Shown here in pieces: positions 1 to 5,078 of a stretch of 5,078 bases of DNA (position 1 is the first letter of the stretch; the number at the start of each line of letters is the position of its first letter). Location of the stretch: positions 1 to 5,078 of the forward strand of contig CANHSW010000185.1 in assembly GCA_947463165.1 (NCBI GenBank), read 5' to 3'. Position numbers and translations under genes: made by a program. This DNA is from Cyanobacteriota bacterium. GTDB lineage: Bacteria > Cyanobacteriota > Cyanobacteriia > PCC-6307 > Cyanobiaceae. The notes beneath the pieces were generated by a model, which saw nothing but the letters and a program-made list of their open reading frames with translations, searched no databases and had not been told where the DNA came from.

Positions 1-857
1 TCAGCCTCTCCACCGAGGCCTCCGTGGATCTGGCCTCCGATGAAGAGCTGATGGCGATGATGGCGGAATGCCGCTTTGATTCGGTGTTCCTCGGCATCGA
101 AACCCCCGACGAAGCCAGCCTGGAAACGGCAAAGAAACTGCAAAACACCCGCAGTTCGCTAGATGAGTCCGTAGATCGGATCACCTCCTATGGCATCCGG
201 GTGATGGCTGGCTTCATCATCGGCTTTGACGGTGAGAAGTCTGGAGCAGGTAGCCGCATTGTCGAATTCGTGAGCCGCACGGGTATCCCCGCCGCGATGA
301 TGGGCATGCTGCAGGCCCTACCCAACACTGGGCTGTGGCACCGACTGGAAAAGGAGGGTCGGTTGATCGAAAACAAGGCGGCAGCCAAAGGTGTCAACCA
401 AACCAATCTGCTCAATTTCGTGCCAACCAGGCCAATCCGCGATATTGCCAACGAATATGTAGATGCTTTTTGCCAGCTTTACGAGCCGCACGCCTATATC
501 GATCGGGTTTGCAGTTACTACCTCAAGATGGGCAAACCGCGCTGGCAGCAGTTTGTGCCAGCCAATTTAAAAAAATCGAGCCTGCCCACCTGGACCGACC
601 TGCGCGCCCTGCTAATCGTGATCTGGCGGCAGGGGATCAAGCGTGACACCCGCTGGCGTTTCTGGCGATCGCTGCTGAAAGTGGCCCTCGGCAATCCTGC
701 CGTACTGGAACAGTTCCTGGTAACCCTGGCCCATAACGAACATTTCCTGGAATACCGCGGTGTGGTCACCCGCGAAATTCAAGACCAACTGGCTGCCCTG
801 CCCCCCGAGCCACCTCAAACCCCGCAACTGGCCAACCGCGAACTGCAGCCGGCCTAA
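1..857 (+). CDS. B12-binding-type radical SAM protein with DUF4070-like C-terminus, 5' partial
   Basis: The reading frame is open from position 3, so the gene begins upstream; the GTG at 24 is an internal Val, not a start. About 284 residues remain of a family usually near 500. The visible part is the second half of a radical SAM barrel: LGIETPDE (visible residues 30-37), then GFIIGFDGE (70-78) and LQALPNTGLWHRLEKEGRL, all typical of cobalamin-dependent radical SAM enzymes. A helical DUF4070-like tail follows (FVPTRPIRDIANEYVDAF, then LYEPHAYIDRV). The cobalamin-binding domain and the CxxxCxxC cluster motif would lie upstream and cannot be checked. The family includes methylases such as hopanoid C-2 methylase HpnP, but nothing here fixes the substrate, so no symbol is given. 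It ends in TAA, 25 bp before the stop of a convergent gene, with no terminator hairpin visible between them. Family confidence is high; function is unknown. Confidence 0.9.
   Translation, partial: SLSTEASVDLASDEELMAMMAECRFDSVFLGIETPDEASLETAKKLQNTRSSLDESVDRITSYGIRVMAGFIIGFDGEKSGAGSRIVEFVSRTGIPAAMMGMLQALPNTGLWHRLEKEGRLIENKAAAKGVNQTNLLNFVPTRPIRDIANEYVDAFCQLYEPHAYIDRVCSYYLKMGKPRWQQFVPANLKKSSLPTWTDLRALLIVIWRQGIKRDTRWRFWRSLLKVALGNPAVLEQFLVTLAHNEHFLEYRGVVTREIQDQLAALPPEPPQTPQLANRELQPA
665..672. repeat. HIP1 palindrome GCGATCGC
   Basis: This is a perfect copy of the highly iterated palindrome of cyanobacteria, lying inside the radical SAM gene. It is the only perfect copy I found by eye; near matches with one change occur around 3511 and 3891. 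It supports a cyanobacterial origin but says nothing about local function. Confidence 0.8.
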
Positions 858-882
858 TCCAGCCAAACCCACTATCCCCTAG

Positions 883-1281
883 CTAATCCTGAATATATTC
901 GCTGCCATCAAATAGACAGGTCTCGGCTTTTTGCAGTTCACGCCCCAGATACAGGGCATGGTCGAGCCTGGTTATGGCGGGGGCATCCTCGGCTTCGCTA
1001 AGGGCGATCCCCAGCTCTTTGGCGGTTCGGCCCCGGTAAATTTGCAGCGGTTGGCGCGGGACGCCGCCGCGACAAGCCAGTACCTCGCCGGTGTCTGGAT
1101 CGGTGGCTAGGCCCCTGGCATCGATGCCGTTGCTGTAGTGCTCGGCCAGCAACAAACCGGCCTCCCGATCGAGCTTGATCAGCACATAGCCCCCCTCATC
1201 CAGGGCGATGGCACGGCTGGAAAGCGCCTCGTCAAGCTGGCGCCGCTGCTGCAGGATCTCCGGGCTCAAACGTGGATGCAT
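883..1281 (-). CDS. DUF4346 domain protein, 132 aa
   Basis: A small, probably cytoplasmic protein of unknown function. After an N-terminal helix-like stretch it shows the DUF4346 signature: DEGGYVLIKLDRE (28-40), LAEHYSN (45-51), YRGRTAKELGIALSE (82-96), and near the end DHALYLGRELQKAE (107-120) closing with YIQD (129-132). The ATG at 1281 is chosen because it gives the length I recall for stand-alone cyanobacterial members, about 120-135 aa. No Shine-Dalgarno precedes it, and a TTG at 1269 is an alternative. Either start lies inside the 3' end of the upstream acyltransferase gene, so the two are very likely co-transcribed and the overlap (50 bp with the ATG) may couple translation. From memory, DUF4346 also occurs as a C-terminal domain of some archaeal dihydropteroate-synthase-like proteins; this hints at pterin or one-carbon chemistry but does not establish it. 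The frame stays open upstream of the ATG, but the extra residues look like a shadow of the acyltransferase gene. Confidence 0.87.
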   Translation of the reverse strand: MHPRLSPEILQQRRQLDEALSSRAIALDEGGYVLIKLDREAGLLLAEHYSNGIDARGLATDPDTGEVLACRGGVPRQPLQIYRGRTAKELGIALSEAEDAPAITRLDHALYLGRELQKAETCLFDGSEYIQD

Positions 1282-2458
1282 GCAGAGGATCGTAGGCAGC
1301 GGTGAACGGTAGTTCCGCATTATCAGCGGCGATCTGCTGGCGCAGCTCTTCGTTGGCACCGGGCAGCCAGTTGCGCACAATGGCATCAAAGCGGGGCTGA
1401 TACCAGCGGTGCAGGCTGGTCCGGGGCTGGGCGACAAAGCCGCGACGCCGCTTGTGGCTGCCACCCGCACCTGGATCGAAGCTGCGGATGCCAGCGCCAA
1501 TGGCCCATTCAATCGGCGCGTAATAACACACCTCAAAATGGAGATTATCGATCGGCTCATCGCTGCCCCAATAACGGCCCCAGAGCTGATCGGCGGTGCG
1601 CACGCAGAGCGACATGGCCACCGGCTCGGCCGGATCGCCGCGATGGGCACTGAACAGCACTAGATGCTGGCGCAACTGCTTAGCGGCGGCATCAAAAAAG
1701 GCCTCGCTCAAGTACTTGCTTCCCCATGGTCCCCAACGGGCGCAGTGCTGGGCGTAGAAGTGGTGCATGCAGTCCACCAGGGCCCCGGGGATGGCCTCGC
1801 CCACCAGGGGGGTAACCCGCAAGCCCGCCTCCAGCAAAGAGTTTCGCTCCCGCTTGATATTGCGACGCTGATTGGCATTAAAACTGGCCAAATAATCGCC
1901 GAAATTGGCATGGCCCGGGTTGGTCCAAGCACTTTGTTGGTTCAGCCAGGTGGCGCAGCCGGCGGCTTCCGCCAGGGGCTGCCAGGCTGGATCCACATAG
2001 AGGAAATTGCAGCTGAAAATGCCGTGGCGCAGGCAGAAGTCATCGATCAGCCCCAGCATGGCCTCCGTGAGCTCCGCCTCCGACTCTCCAGCGGCGATCA
2101 AAAAGCGATAGCCTTGCACTGGACTCACCGGACTCATACCCACCAGCTTCGGGTAATAGCGATGCCCCAGCTGCTGGGCCAATTGGGCAAAACTCTGATC
2201 AAAAACAAATTCCCCATAGCTGTGGCCCTTGAGGTAGAGGGGGGCGGCGGCCACCAACTGATCGCCCCGCCACAGGCCCAGGTGACAGCTCTGCCAGCCC
2301 TCGGCTGGCACGATGCTGGCGCTGGCCTCCAGCTGGTGCAGCCAACTCCAGCGATAAAAGGGCAGCCCATCGGGATGCACCGCCAACAGCAATTGATCCC
2401 AGGCCGCAGCTGGGAATTCGTCCATCGACTGGTGCCAGCGGGCTACGAGCTCAGCCAT
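1232..2458 (-). CDS. FemAB-like / DUF482 family N-acyltransferase (GNAT fold), 408 aa
   Basis: Full-length member of the PF04339-type family, often annotated as GNAT N-acetyltransferase or peptidoglycan biosynthesis/recognition protein; the natural substrate is not known. Motifs run in family order: APLYLKGHSYGEFVFD (72-87), YYPKL (101-105), the basic NQRRNIKRER (196-205), WGRYWG (293-298), LHFEVCYY (306-313) and DPGAGGSHKRRRGF (328-341). Such proteins have two acyltransferase-like lobes, as FemX/FemA enzymes do. There is no signal peptide, so it is probably cytoplasmic. The ATG at 2458 is the first start after an in-frame TAG upstream; no good Shine-Dalgarno is seen. The last 20 or so residues (ending PGDPAAAAPA) extend past the conserved core and are the part overlapping the DUF4346 gene downstream. 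It is divergent from the exported-protein gene. No key motif is missing. Confidence 0.92.
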   Translation of the reverse strand: MAELVARWHQSMDEFPAAAWDQLLLAVHPDGLPFYRWSWLHQLEASASIVPAEGWQSCHLGLWRGDQLVAAAPLYLKGHSYGEFVFDQSFAQLAQQLGHRYYPKLVGMSPVSPVQGYRFLIAAGESEAELTEAMLGLIDDFCLRHGIFSCNFLYVDPAWQPLAEAAGCATWLNQQSAWTNPGHANFGDYLASFNANQRRNIKRERNSLLEAGLRVTPLVGEAIPGALVDCMHHFYAQHCARWGPWGSKYLSEAFFDAAAKQLRQHLVLFSAHRGDPAEPVAMSLCVRTADQLWGRYWGSDEPIDNLHFEVCYYAPIEWAIGAGIRSFDPGAGGSHKRRRGFVAQPRTSLHRWYQPRFDAIVRNWLPGANEELRQQIAADNAELPFTAAYDPLHASTFEPGDPAAAAPA

Positions 2459-2506
2459 GGCAGCGAGGGCGGTGAACGGGGGGCAAAACTAACCATGACA
2501 ATCCCG

Positions 2507-2516
2507 CGCCCGGGCG
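2507..2516. other. 10-bp perfect palindrome in divergent intergenic region
   Basis: CGCCCGGGCG is a perfect palindrome in the short gap between the acyltransferase start at 2458 and the ATG at 2536. It is followed at once by another palindrome, GGCGCC (2516-2521). It could be an operator shared by the two divergent genes, but in such GC-rich DNA it may be chance. I found no convincing -35/-10 pair on either strand here. Confidence 0.25.
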
Positions 2517-2525
2517 GCGCCAGCC

Positions 2526-2529
2526 AAGG
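2526..2529 (+). promoter_or_regulatory. Likely Shine-Dalgarno for the ATG at 2536
   Basis: AAGG lies 6 nt before the ATG at 2536, a normal spacing. It supports the long form of the exported protein. The competing in-frame ATG at 2659 has AGGA directly against it with no spacer, which is a poor ribosome site. Confidence 0.45.
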
Positions 2530-2535
2530 CGAGCG

Positions 2536-3138
2536 ATGAAACCTGGAACGGAATCGGCACCGGGAAGCCAATCCTGCCTGCCAAGTGCAGCAGCAAAGCC
2601 AGGGACGGAACCACAGCCCAGTGCAGCAGCCAAGCCAGGGAATGAACCAAAGCCAGGAATGGAACCCAAAAAATGGGCGCAGGCCACCGCCTCTCTGACC
2701 ACCGCCTCGCTGACCGTCGCGGTGCTGGCCAGTGGCGCTGTTCTGCAGCCGCTGGCAGCCCGGGCCGGTTTGCTGACGCCCCTGCTGCAGCTGATGCGGC
2801 CGCAGTTGGAAGAGCGCTTGGCGCGGGTCTGCGTAACGATGGCCTCAGGCGGCGACAAAGATCTGGAGCACAGTCTGCAAGATCCCTGCCGCCAGCTGGC
2901 CGGCCCCACCAGCCGCTGCTTGGTTGAGGAAACCGACCGTTCCGGCCGCAGCCTCGGCGTGCTCAGCGACCTGATCGGCGGCCGCTTTGGCGACGACAGC
3001 GAAATGGTGGTGAAGCGCTGCATGGCCCGCATGTTCGGCCTGCCCAGCGGCGTGCTCGATGGCGTGCCCCTACGCCAGCTGGCCCAGCGCTTCGCGGAGC
3101 GCTCCCGTCAGCCAGCCCCAGCGGCGGGGCAGCCGTAG
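2536..3138 (+). CDS. Conserved-looking exported protein with four cysteines, 200 aa (alternative start gives 159 aa)
   Basis: No named family is recognised. From the ATG at 2536, residues 1-41 are low-complexity, Pro/Ala/Lys/Glu-rich sequence with a tandem 12-residue repeat. Residues 47-77 look like a signal peptide: KK at 45-46, a hydrophobic core around 59-71 (LTVAVLASGAVLQ) and an ARA cleavage site at 75-77. The mature part, about 120 aa, has Cys at 99, 118, 128 and 162, enough for two disulfides, and sections that look like a folded domain (PTSRCLVEETDRSGRSLGV, FGDDSEMVVKRCMARMFGLP). Starting at Met42 (2659) would put the signal peptide at the N-terminus, as normally found, but the Shine-Dalgarno favours 2536. 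If 2536 is right, the protein has an unusual 45-residue cytoplasmic extension and may be anchored rather than cleaved. The last 10 codons overlap the 3' end of the convergent reductase gene. I infer it is real from the signal anatomy and domain-like composition. Confidence 0.75.
   Translation: MKPGTESAPGSQSCLPSAAAKPGTEPQPSAAAKPGNEPKPGMEPKKWAQATASLTTASLTVAVLASGAVLQPLAARAGLLTPLLQLMRPQLEERLARVCVTMASGGDKDLEHSLQDPCRQLAGPTSRCLVEETDRSGRSLGVLSDLIGGRFGDDSEMVVKRCMARMFGLPSGVLDGVPLRQLAQRFAERSRQPAPAAGQP
2585..2649 (+). repeat. Two 29-bp direct repeats at 36-bp spacing, plus a partial third copy
   Basis: Copies at 2585-2613 and 2621-2649 match at 26 of 29 bases. A shorter related piece (AAGCCAGG then AATGGAACC) follows at 2650-2666. 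In the frame of the gene beginning at 2536, each full unit encodes a 12-residue repeat, SAAAKPGTEPQP then SAAAKPGNEPKP; KPGTE also occurs right after the first Met, and GMEPK ends the series. The period is a whole number of codons, which fits either a coding repeat or an intergenic repeat that happens to be open. Two and a half copies with no constant spacer do not make a CRISPR. Confidence 0.7.
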
Positions 3139-3767
3139 CGCAGCAGCAGGTCGCCATCGTCGAGCAGGCGCCGCTCCAGCAGCCGCCAGCGGCCCTCTGG
3201 CACCGCCAGGCCAGCCGGTAGCCAGCTGTGGGGTCCGCCGAGCAGCTGGGGGGAGATGGTGAGCTGCAGCTCATCCAGCAGCCCAGCGGCCAGCAGCTCG
3301 CCGGCGATCTCAGCGCCACCGAGCACCACCAGGCGGGCGATGCCCAAATCGGCCAGGGCCGCCAGGGAGGCGGGCCAACCGACCATCGGCACACCCCGCT
3401 CAAAGCCGCGCCCCTGGGCGGCGGCGGCCACCGGCTCGGGGGCCAGCAGCCAGCGCCGCACCGGCTGCTTGAAAAACGGCAACCCATCGGCAAACAGGCC
3501 ACTGCGGCTGGCCACGATCGCCACCGGCTGAGGGGGGCGAGCGCCGGCCTGGCGGTCAGCCAGCAGCTGGGGCTGGCGCAGCAGACAGGTGCTGCCGTGG
3601 CAGCGCAGGGTGGCGGCCCCCAGCAGGGCGGCATCAGACCAGGCCAGGGCCTCCTCCAACACCAGCCGGTCGGCGGGGCCGCCTATCTGGGCCGGCCCGC
3701 CCTGGGGGGGCGCCAGACGGCCATCCAGGCTCACCGCCAGCACCAGGCGGGTGCTGGGGCGGTTCAA
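3108..3767 (-). CDS. RibD C-terminal domain / dihydrofolate-reductase-like reductase, 219 aa
   Basis: Stand-alone NADPH-dependent reductase of the RibD C-terminal fold (PF01872 type), cytoplasmic. Family marks are SLDGRLA (13-19), Asp45 with LLGAATLR (48-55), and the nucleotide-binding stretch LGGAEIAGELL (149-159) followed by LDELQLTISPQLLGG (164-178). There is no deaminase domain, so this is not a complete bifunctional RibD. The usual reaction is reduction of the ribosylaminopyrimidine intermediate of riboflavin synthesis, but family members also reduce pterins and folates. The TTG at 3767 is chosen because it forms a TTGA overlap with the TGA of the upstream pterin synthase gene; GGAGG at 3781-3785 could serve as its ribosome site, though 13 nt is long. 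The pairing makes a pterin-related substrate a reasonable alternative to riboflavin. Its 3' end overlaps the convergent exported-protein gene by 31 bp. Confidence 0.9.
   Translation of the reverse strand: MNRPSTRLVLAVSLDGRLAPPQGGPAQIGGPADRLVLEEALAWSDAALLGAATLRCHGSTCLLRQPQLLADRQAGARPPQPVAIVASRSGLFADGLPFFKQPVRRWLLAPEPVAAAAQGRGFERGVPMVGWPASLAALADLGIARLVVLGGAEIAGELLAAGLLDELQLTISPQLLGGPHSWLPAGLAVPEGRWRLLERRLLDDGDLLLRYGCPAAGAG
3115..3130. other. Short GC hairpin in the convergent 3' overlap
   Basis: GCCCC (3115-3119) can pair with GGGGC (3126-3130) around a 6-nt loop. It lies between the two convergent stops (3108-3110 and 3136-3138). It has no T-run on either side, so it is not a canonical intrinsic terminator; it is noted only because of its position. 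Confidence 0.25.
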
Positions 3768-4678
3768 CCGGCCACTAGGGCCTCCAGGGCCGGCGGCAGC
3801 ATCTCCAGCCGCGGGGTCTCGGCAAACACCTCGGCGGCATTGTTCGGACTCTCCTGCAGGCGCACCTTGTGCAGGCTGGCACCGGTGGCCGCGATCGGGG
3901 CCTGCAGCCGATCGGCGATGTAGAGGGCGATGTTTTCAGCAGTGGGCACGGTGGTGGCGAAGTGCTCCACGTCTTTGTTGAGGAAGGTGTGATCCAAGGG
4001 CTCCACCACCAGGTCGTCCACCAGCTGCTGCAGGGCGGCCAGATCGCAGACCATGCCGGTGCGGGGATCGATCTGACCGCGCACGGTCACATCCACCAGG
4101 TAGTTGTGGCCGTGGCCGTGGGGTCGGGCGCACTTGCCATAGATGGCGGTGTTCTCTTCAAAGGAGAGCTCCGCCCGGGCCAGCCGGTGAGCTGCGGCGA
4201 AATGGGTGCGAATCGAGAGAAAGGCTTCCATGGAGTCGTCGAGGACGTCGGCCCAGAGGTGGGGTTGTTCGTAGAGGCGCAGGCCCACCAGCGGCAACTT
4301 GGGCGCCAGACGACGCCAAATCGCCAGCACCAGGGCCTCGGTGGTGGGCAGCATGCCGTCGGGGCGAGCGAGGTCGAACTCCGGCCACACCTCATTGAGG
4401 TAGCGAAAATCCAACTGACCGGTTACCTCTGCCCTAATGGCGTGCTTCACCTCGGAGAGGTTGAGCACCATGCCATCGGCGTCGAGGGGCCCGGCCATCG
4501 CCGTGATCAGCTCGTAGTTGTGGCCATGGCCCGGCGCGTAGGTGCAGGCACCAAAACGGGCCCGGTTGTCGTCGGCCGATAGCTCAGGCAGCCAGTAGCG
4601 ATGGCTGGCGCTGAAGCTGGCTCGGCGGGTGATCACACAGGGCCTCCCCCGGCCGTGCGCTGCTGGGGCTGCCATCAT
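3764..4678 (-). CDS. Tandem-domain 6-pyruvoyl-tetrahydropterin synthase / QueD-family protein, 304 aa
   Basis: Two PTPS-fold domains are fused; single-domain relatives are about 120-150 aa. The family converts dihydroneopterin triphosphate to 6-pyruvoyl-tetrahydropterin, or in QueD to 6-carboxytetrahydropterin for queuosine. Domain 1 (about 18-145) has zinc ligands His26, His51 and His53 (HGHNY), Cys45 and Glu137, but reads LDF (89-91) where the catalytic Asp-His is expected. Domain 2 (about 155-285) is complete: His164, Cys183, HGHNY (189-193), LDH (228-230), PTAEN (245-249) and Glu276. Both have Cys-x5-HGH spacing, as in animal PTPS, rather than the Cys-x3-HGH of E. coli QueD. This favours a true pterin synthase, perhaps for a glycosylated biopterin-type pterin as cyanobacteria make, but is inference. 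Start choice is uncertain: adjacent ATGs at 4678 and 4675, and another at 4702, all lack a clear Shine-Dalgarno; the GTG at 4747 would overlap aroK and is unlikely. It is followed by the coupled reductase gene. Confidence 0.93.
   Translation of the reverse strand: MMAAPAAHGRGRPCVITRRASFSASHRYWLPELSADDNRARFGACTYAPGHGHNYELITAMAGPLDADGMVLNLSEVKHAIRAEVTGQLDFRYLNEVWPEFDLARPDGMLPTTEALVLAIWRRLAPKLPLVGLRLYEQPHLWADVLDDSMEAFLSIRTHFAAAHRLARAELSFEENTAIYGKCARPHGHGHNYLVDVTVRGQIDPRTGMVCDLAALQQLVDDLVVEPLDHTFLNKDVEHFATTVPTAENIALYIADRLQAPIAATGASLHKVRLQESPNNAAEVFAETPRLEMLPPALEALVAG
3781..3785 (-). promoter_or_regulatory. Possible Shine-Dalgarno for the reductase gene
   Basis: GGAGG on the minus strand lies inside the last codons of the pterin synthase gene, 13 nt before the TTG at 3767. 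The spacing is longer than usual, so initiation may depend mainly on ribosomes finishing the upstream gene at the TTGA overlap. Confidence 0.35.
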
Positions 4679-4733
4679 CCGCCGCTGCTTTTGATGCCCC
4701 ATCTTAGAAACGGCAGCGGTAGCTCTGCAGCCG

Positions 4734-5078
4734 ATGACCCACCCCACCCACGGCGACCTGGCGCGGCGACTGGAGGGCTTGAATCTCTACCTGGTGGGGA
4801 TGATGGGCACGGGCAAGAGCGCCGTGGGTAAGCCCCTGGCCGCAGCGCTGGGCTATCGCTTTCTCGATGCCGACACCAGCGTGGAGCGGGTGGCGGGCCG
4901 CTCGATTCCAGAACTGTTTGCAGAGGTGGGCGAGCCGGGCTTCCGCGATCTGGAGACGGCGGTGCTGGGACAAATCGCCAGCTGGCATTCGCTGGTGGTG
5001 GCCACCGGCGGCGGGGTGGTGACCCGGCCCGAGAACTGGGGTCACATGCAACAGGGGGTGGTGGTGTGGCTGGATGCA
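4734..5078 (+). CDS. aroK: Shikimate kinase, N-terminal 115 residues (3' partial)
   Basis: Cytoplasmic enzyme of aromatic amino acid synthesis that phosphorylates shikimate at the 3-hydroxyl with ATP. The frame is open from the ATG at 4734 to the last base, giving exactly 115 codons; family members are about 170-200 aa, so the C-terminus, including the lid and a further shikimate-binding Arg, lies beyond the edge. Visible are the P-loop GMMGTGKS (22-29), FLDAD (43-47) with Asp45 and Asp47 matching the Mg2+ and shikimate-contacting Asp residues, GEPGFRDLE (66-74) with Arg71 as the substrate-binding Arg, and ATGGGVV (90-96). No key residue seen so far is missing. There is no strong Shine-Dalgarno. 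The first 15 or so residues precede the usual P-loop strand, a short extension. It is divergent from the pterin synthase gene across about 55 bp, which must hold both promoters. Confidence 0.96.
   Translation, partial: MTHPTHGDLARRLEGLNLYLVGMMGTGKSAVGKPLAAALGYRFLDADTSVERVAGRSIPELFAEVGEPGFRDLETAVLGQIASWHSLVVATGGGVVTRPENWGHMQQGVVVWLDA

Noticed and set aside
858..882. Possible terminator between the convergent radical SAM and DUF4346 genes
   Set aside because: The 25-bp gap has only a tiny TAGCTA palindrome next to the stop and no GC stem with a T-run.
1282..1650. N-terminal extension of the DUF4346 frame to 1650
   Set aside because: The extra 123 residues are out-of-frame reading of the acyltransferase gene, rich in Pro/Ser/Arg and unlike the family; the ATG at 1281 gives the expected length.
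2459..2535. TTGTCA on the minus strand as a -35 box for the acyltransferase
   Set aside because: The hexamer is close to consensus, but 17 nt further on there is no plausible -10 element.
1664..2539. 291-codon plus-strand open frame opposite the acyltransferase
   Set aside because: It is fully antisense to a gene with strong family motifs, its translation is Gln/Gly/His-rich with no recognisable domain, and long antisense frames are expected in GC-rich DNA.
2585..2666. Short repeats considered as a CRISPR or mobile element end
   Set aside because: There are only two full copies at a 36-bp period, with 7 bp between units, no variable spacers, no inverted ends and no cas or transposase gene nearby.
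2451..3032. 193-codon minus-strand frame with repeated PGF/AALG peptides
   Set aside because: The peptide repeats only mirror the 29-bp DNA repeats. The frame is antisense to the exported-protein gene, which has a signal peptide and domain-like sequence.
3228..3923. 231-codon plus-strand frame across the reductase and pterin synthase
   Set aside because: It crosses the junction of two well-supported minus-strand genes and has low-complexity composition typical of a shadow frame.
3869..4582. 237-codon plus-strand frame opposite the pterin synthase
   Set aside because: It is antisense to conserved PTPS motifs; its Gly/Val/His-rich translation shows no family signature.
4679..4747. Extension of the pterin synthase to the GTG at 4747
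   Set aside because: It would run over the start of divergent aroK at 4734 and adds residues without family similarity.
4704..5051. 115-codon minus-strand frame over aroK
   Set aside because: It is a shadow of shikimate kinase, whose P-loop and substrate residues are clear on the plus strand.

Overview
The window looks like chromosome from a picocyanobacterium of the Synechococcus/Cyanobium clade. This is inferred from the protein families (a DUF4346 protein, a double-domain pterin synthase, a FemAB-like acyltransferase of the cyanobacterial type), from the GC-rich DNA, and from one perfect copy of the cyanobacterial HIP1 octamer at 665-672. No database search was possible, so family names rest on motif recognition.

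Layout. The left edge holds the C-terminal part of a B12-binding-type radical SAM protein on the plus strand (ends 857). After a 25-bp convergent gap comes a minus-strand pair: a FemAB-like (PF04339-type) N-acyltransferase (2458-1232), whose 3' end overlaps by 50 bp a short DUF4346 protein (1281-883). Divergent from this pair is a plus-strand gene for a small, probably exported protein with four cysteines (2536-3138). Its first 41 codons contain a tandem repeat, and its true start is uncertain. It converges on, and overlaps by 31 bp, a minus-strand gene pair: a tandem-domain 6-pyruvoyl-tetrahydropterin synthase-like protein (4678-3764), followed through a 4-bp TTGA overlap by a stand-alone RibD C-terminal/DHFR-like reductase (3767-3108). 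Divergent from the pterin gene, across about 55 bp, the shikimate kinase gene aroK starts at 4734 and runs off the right edge. Genes cover nearly the whole window. No stretch over 300 bp lacks a gene, and I saw no tRNA, rRNA, insertion sequence, CRISPR array or convincing intrinsic terminator.

How the genes fit together. The one clear functional unit is the pterin synthase plus reductase pair. Stop/start overlap suggests translational coupling, and the second enzyme is a plausible reductase for the pterin pathway or for riboflavin synthesis. The first pterin domain has Phe where the family has the catalytic His (LDF for LDH), while the second domain keeps every expected residue, so the protein may have one active and one degenerate site. 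The remaining genes look like ordinary core or clade-conserved genes. The best leads are the pterin pair, the repeat-bearing start of the exported protein, and the gene overlaps. I see no evidence of a defence system, mobile element or other wholly new system.
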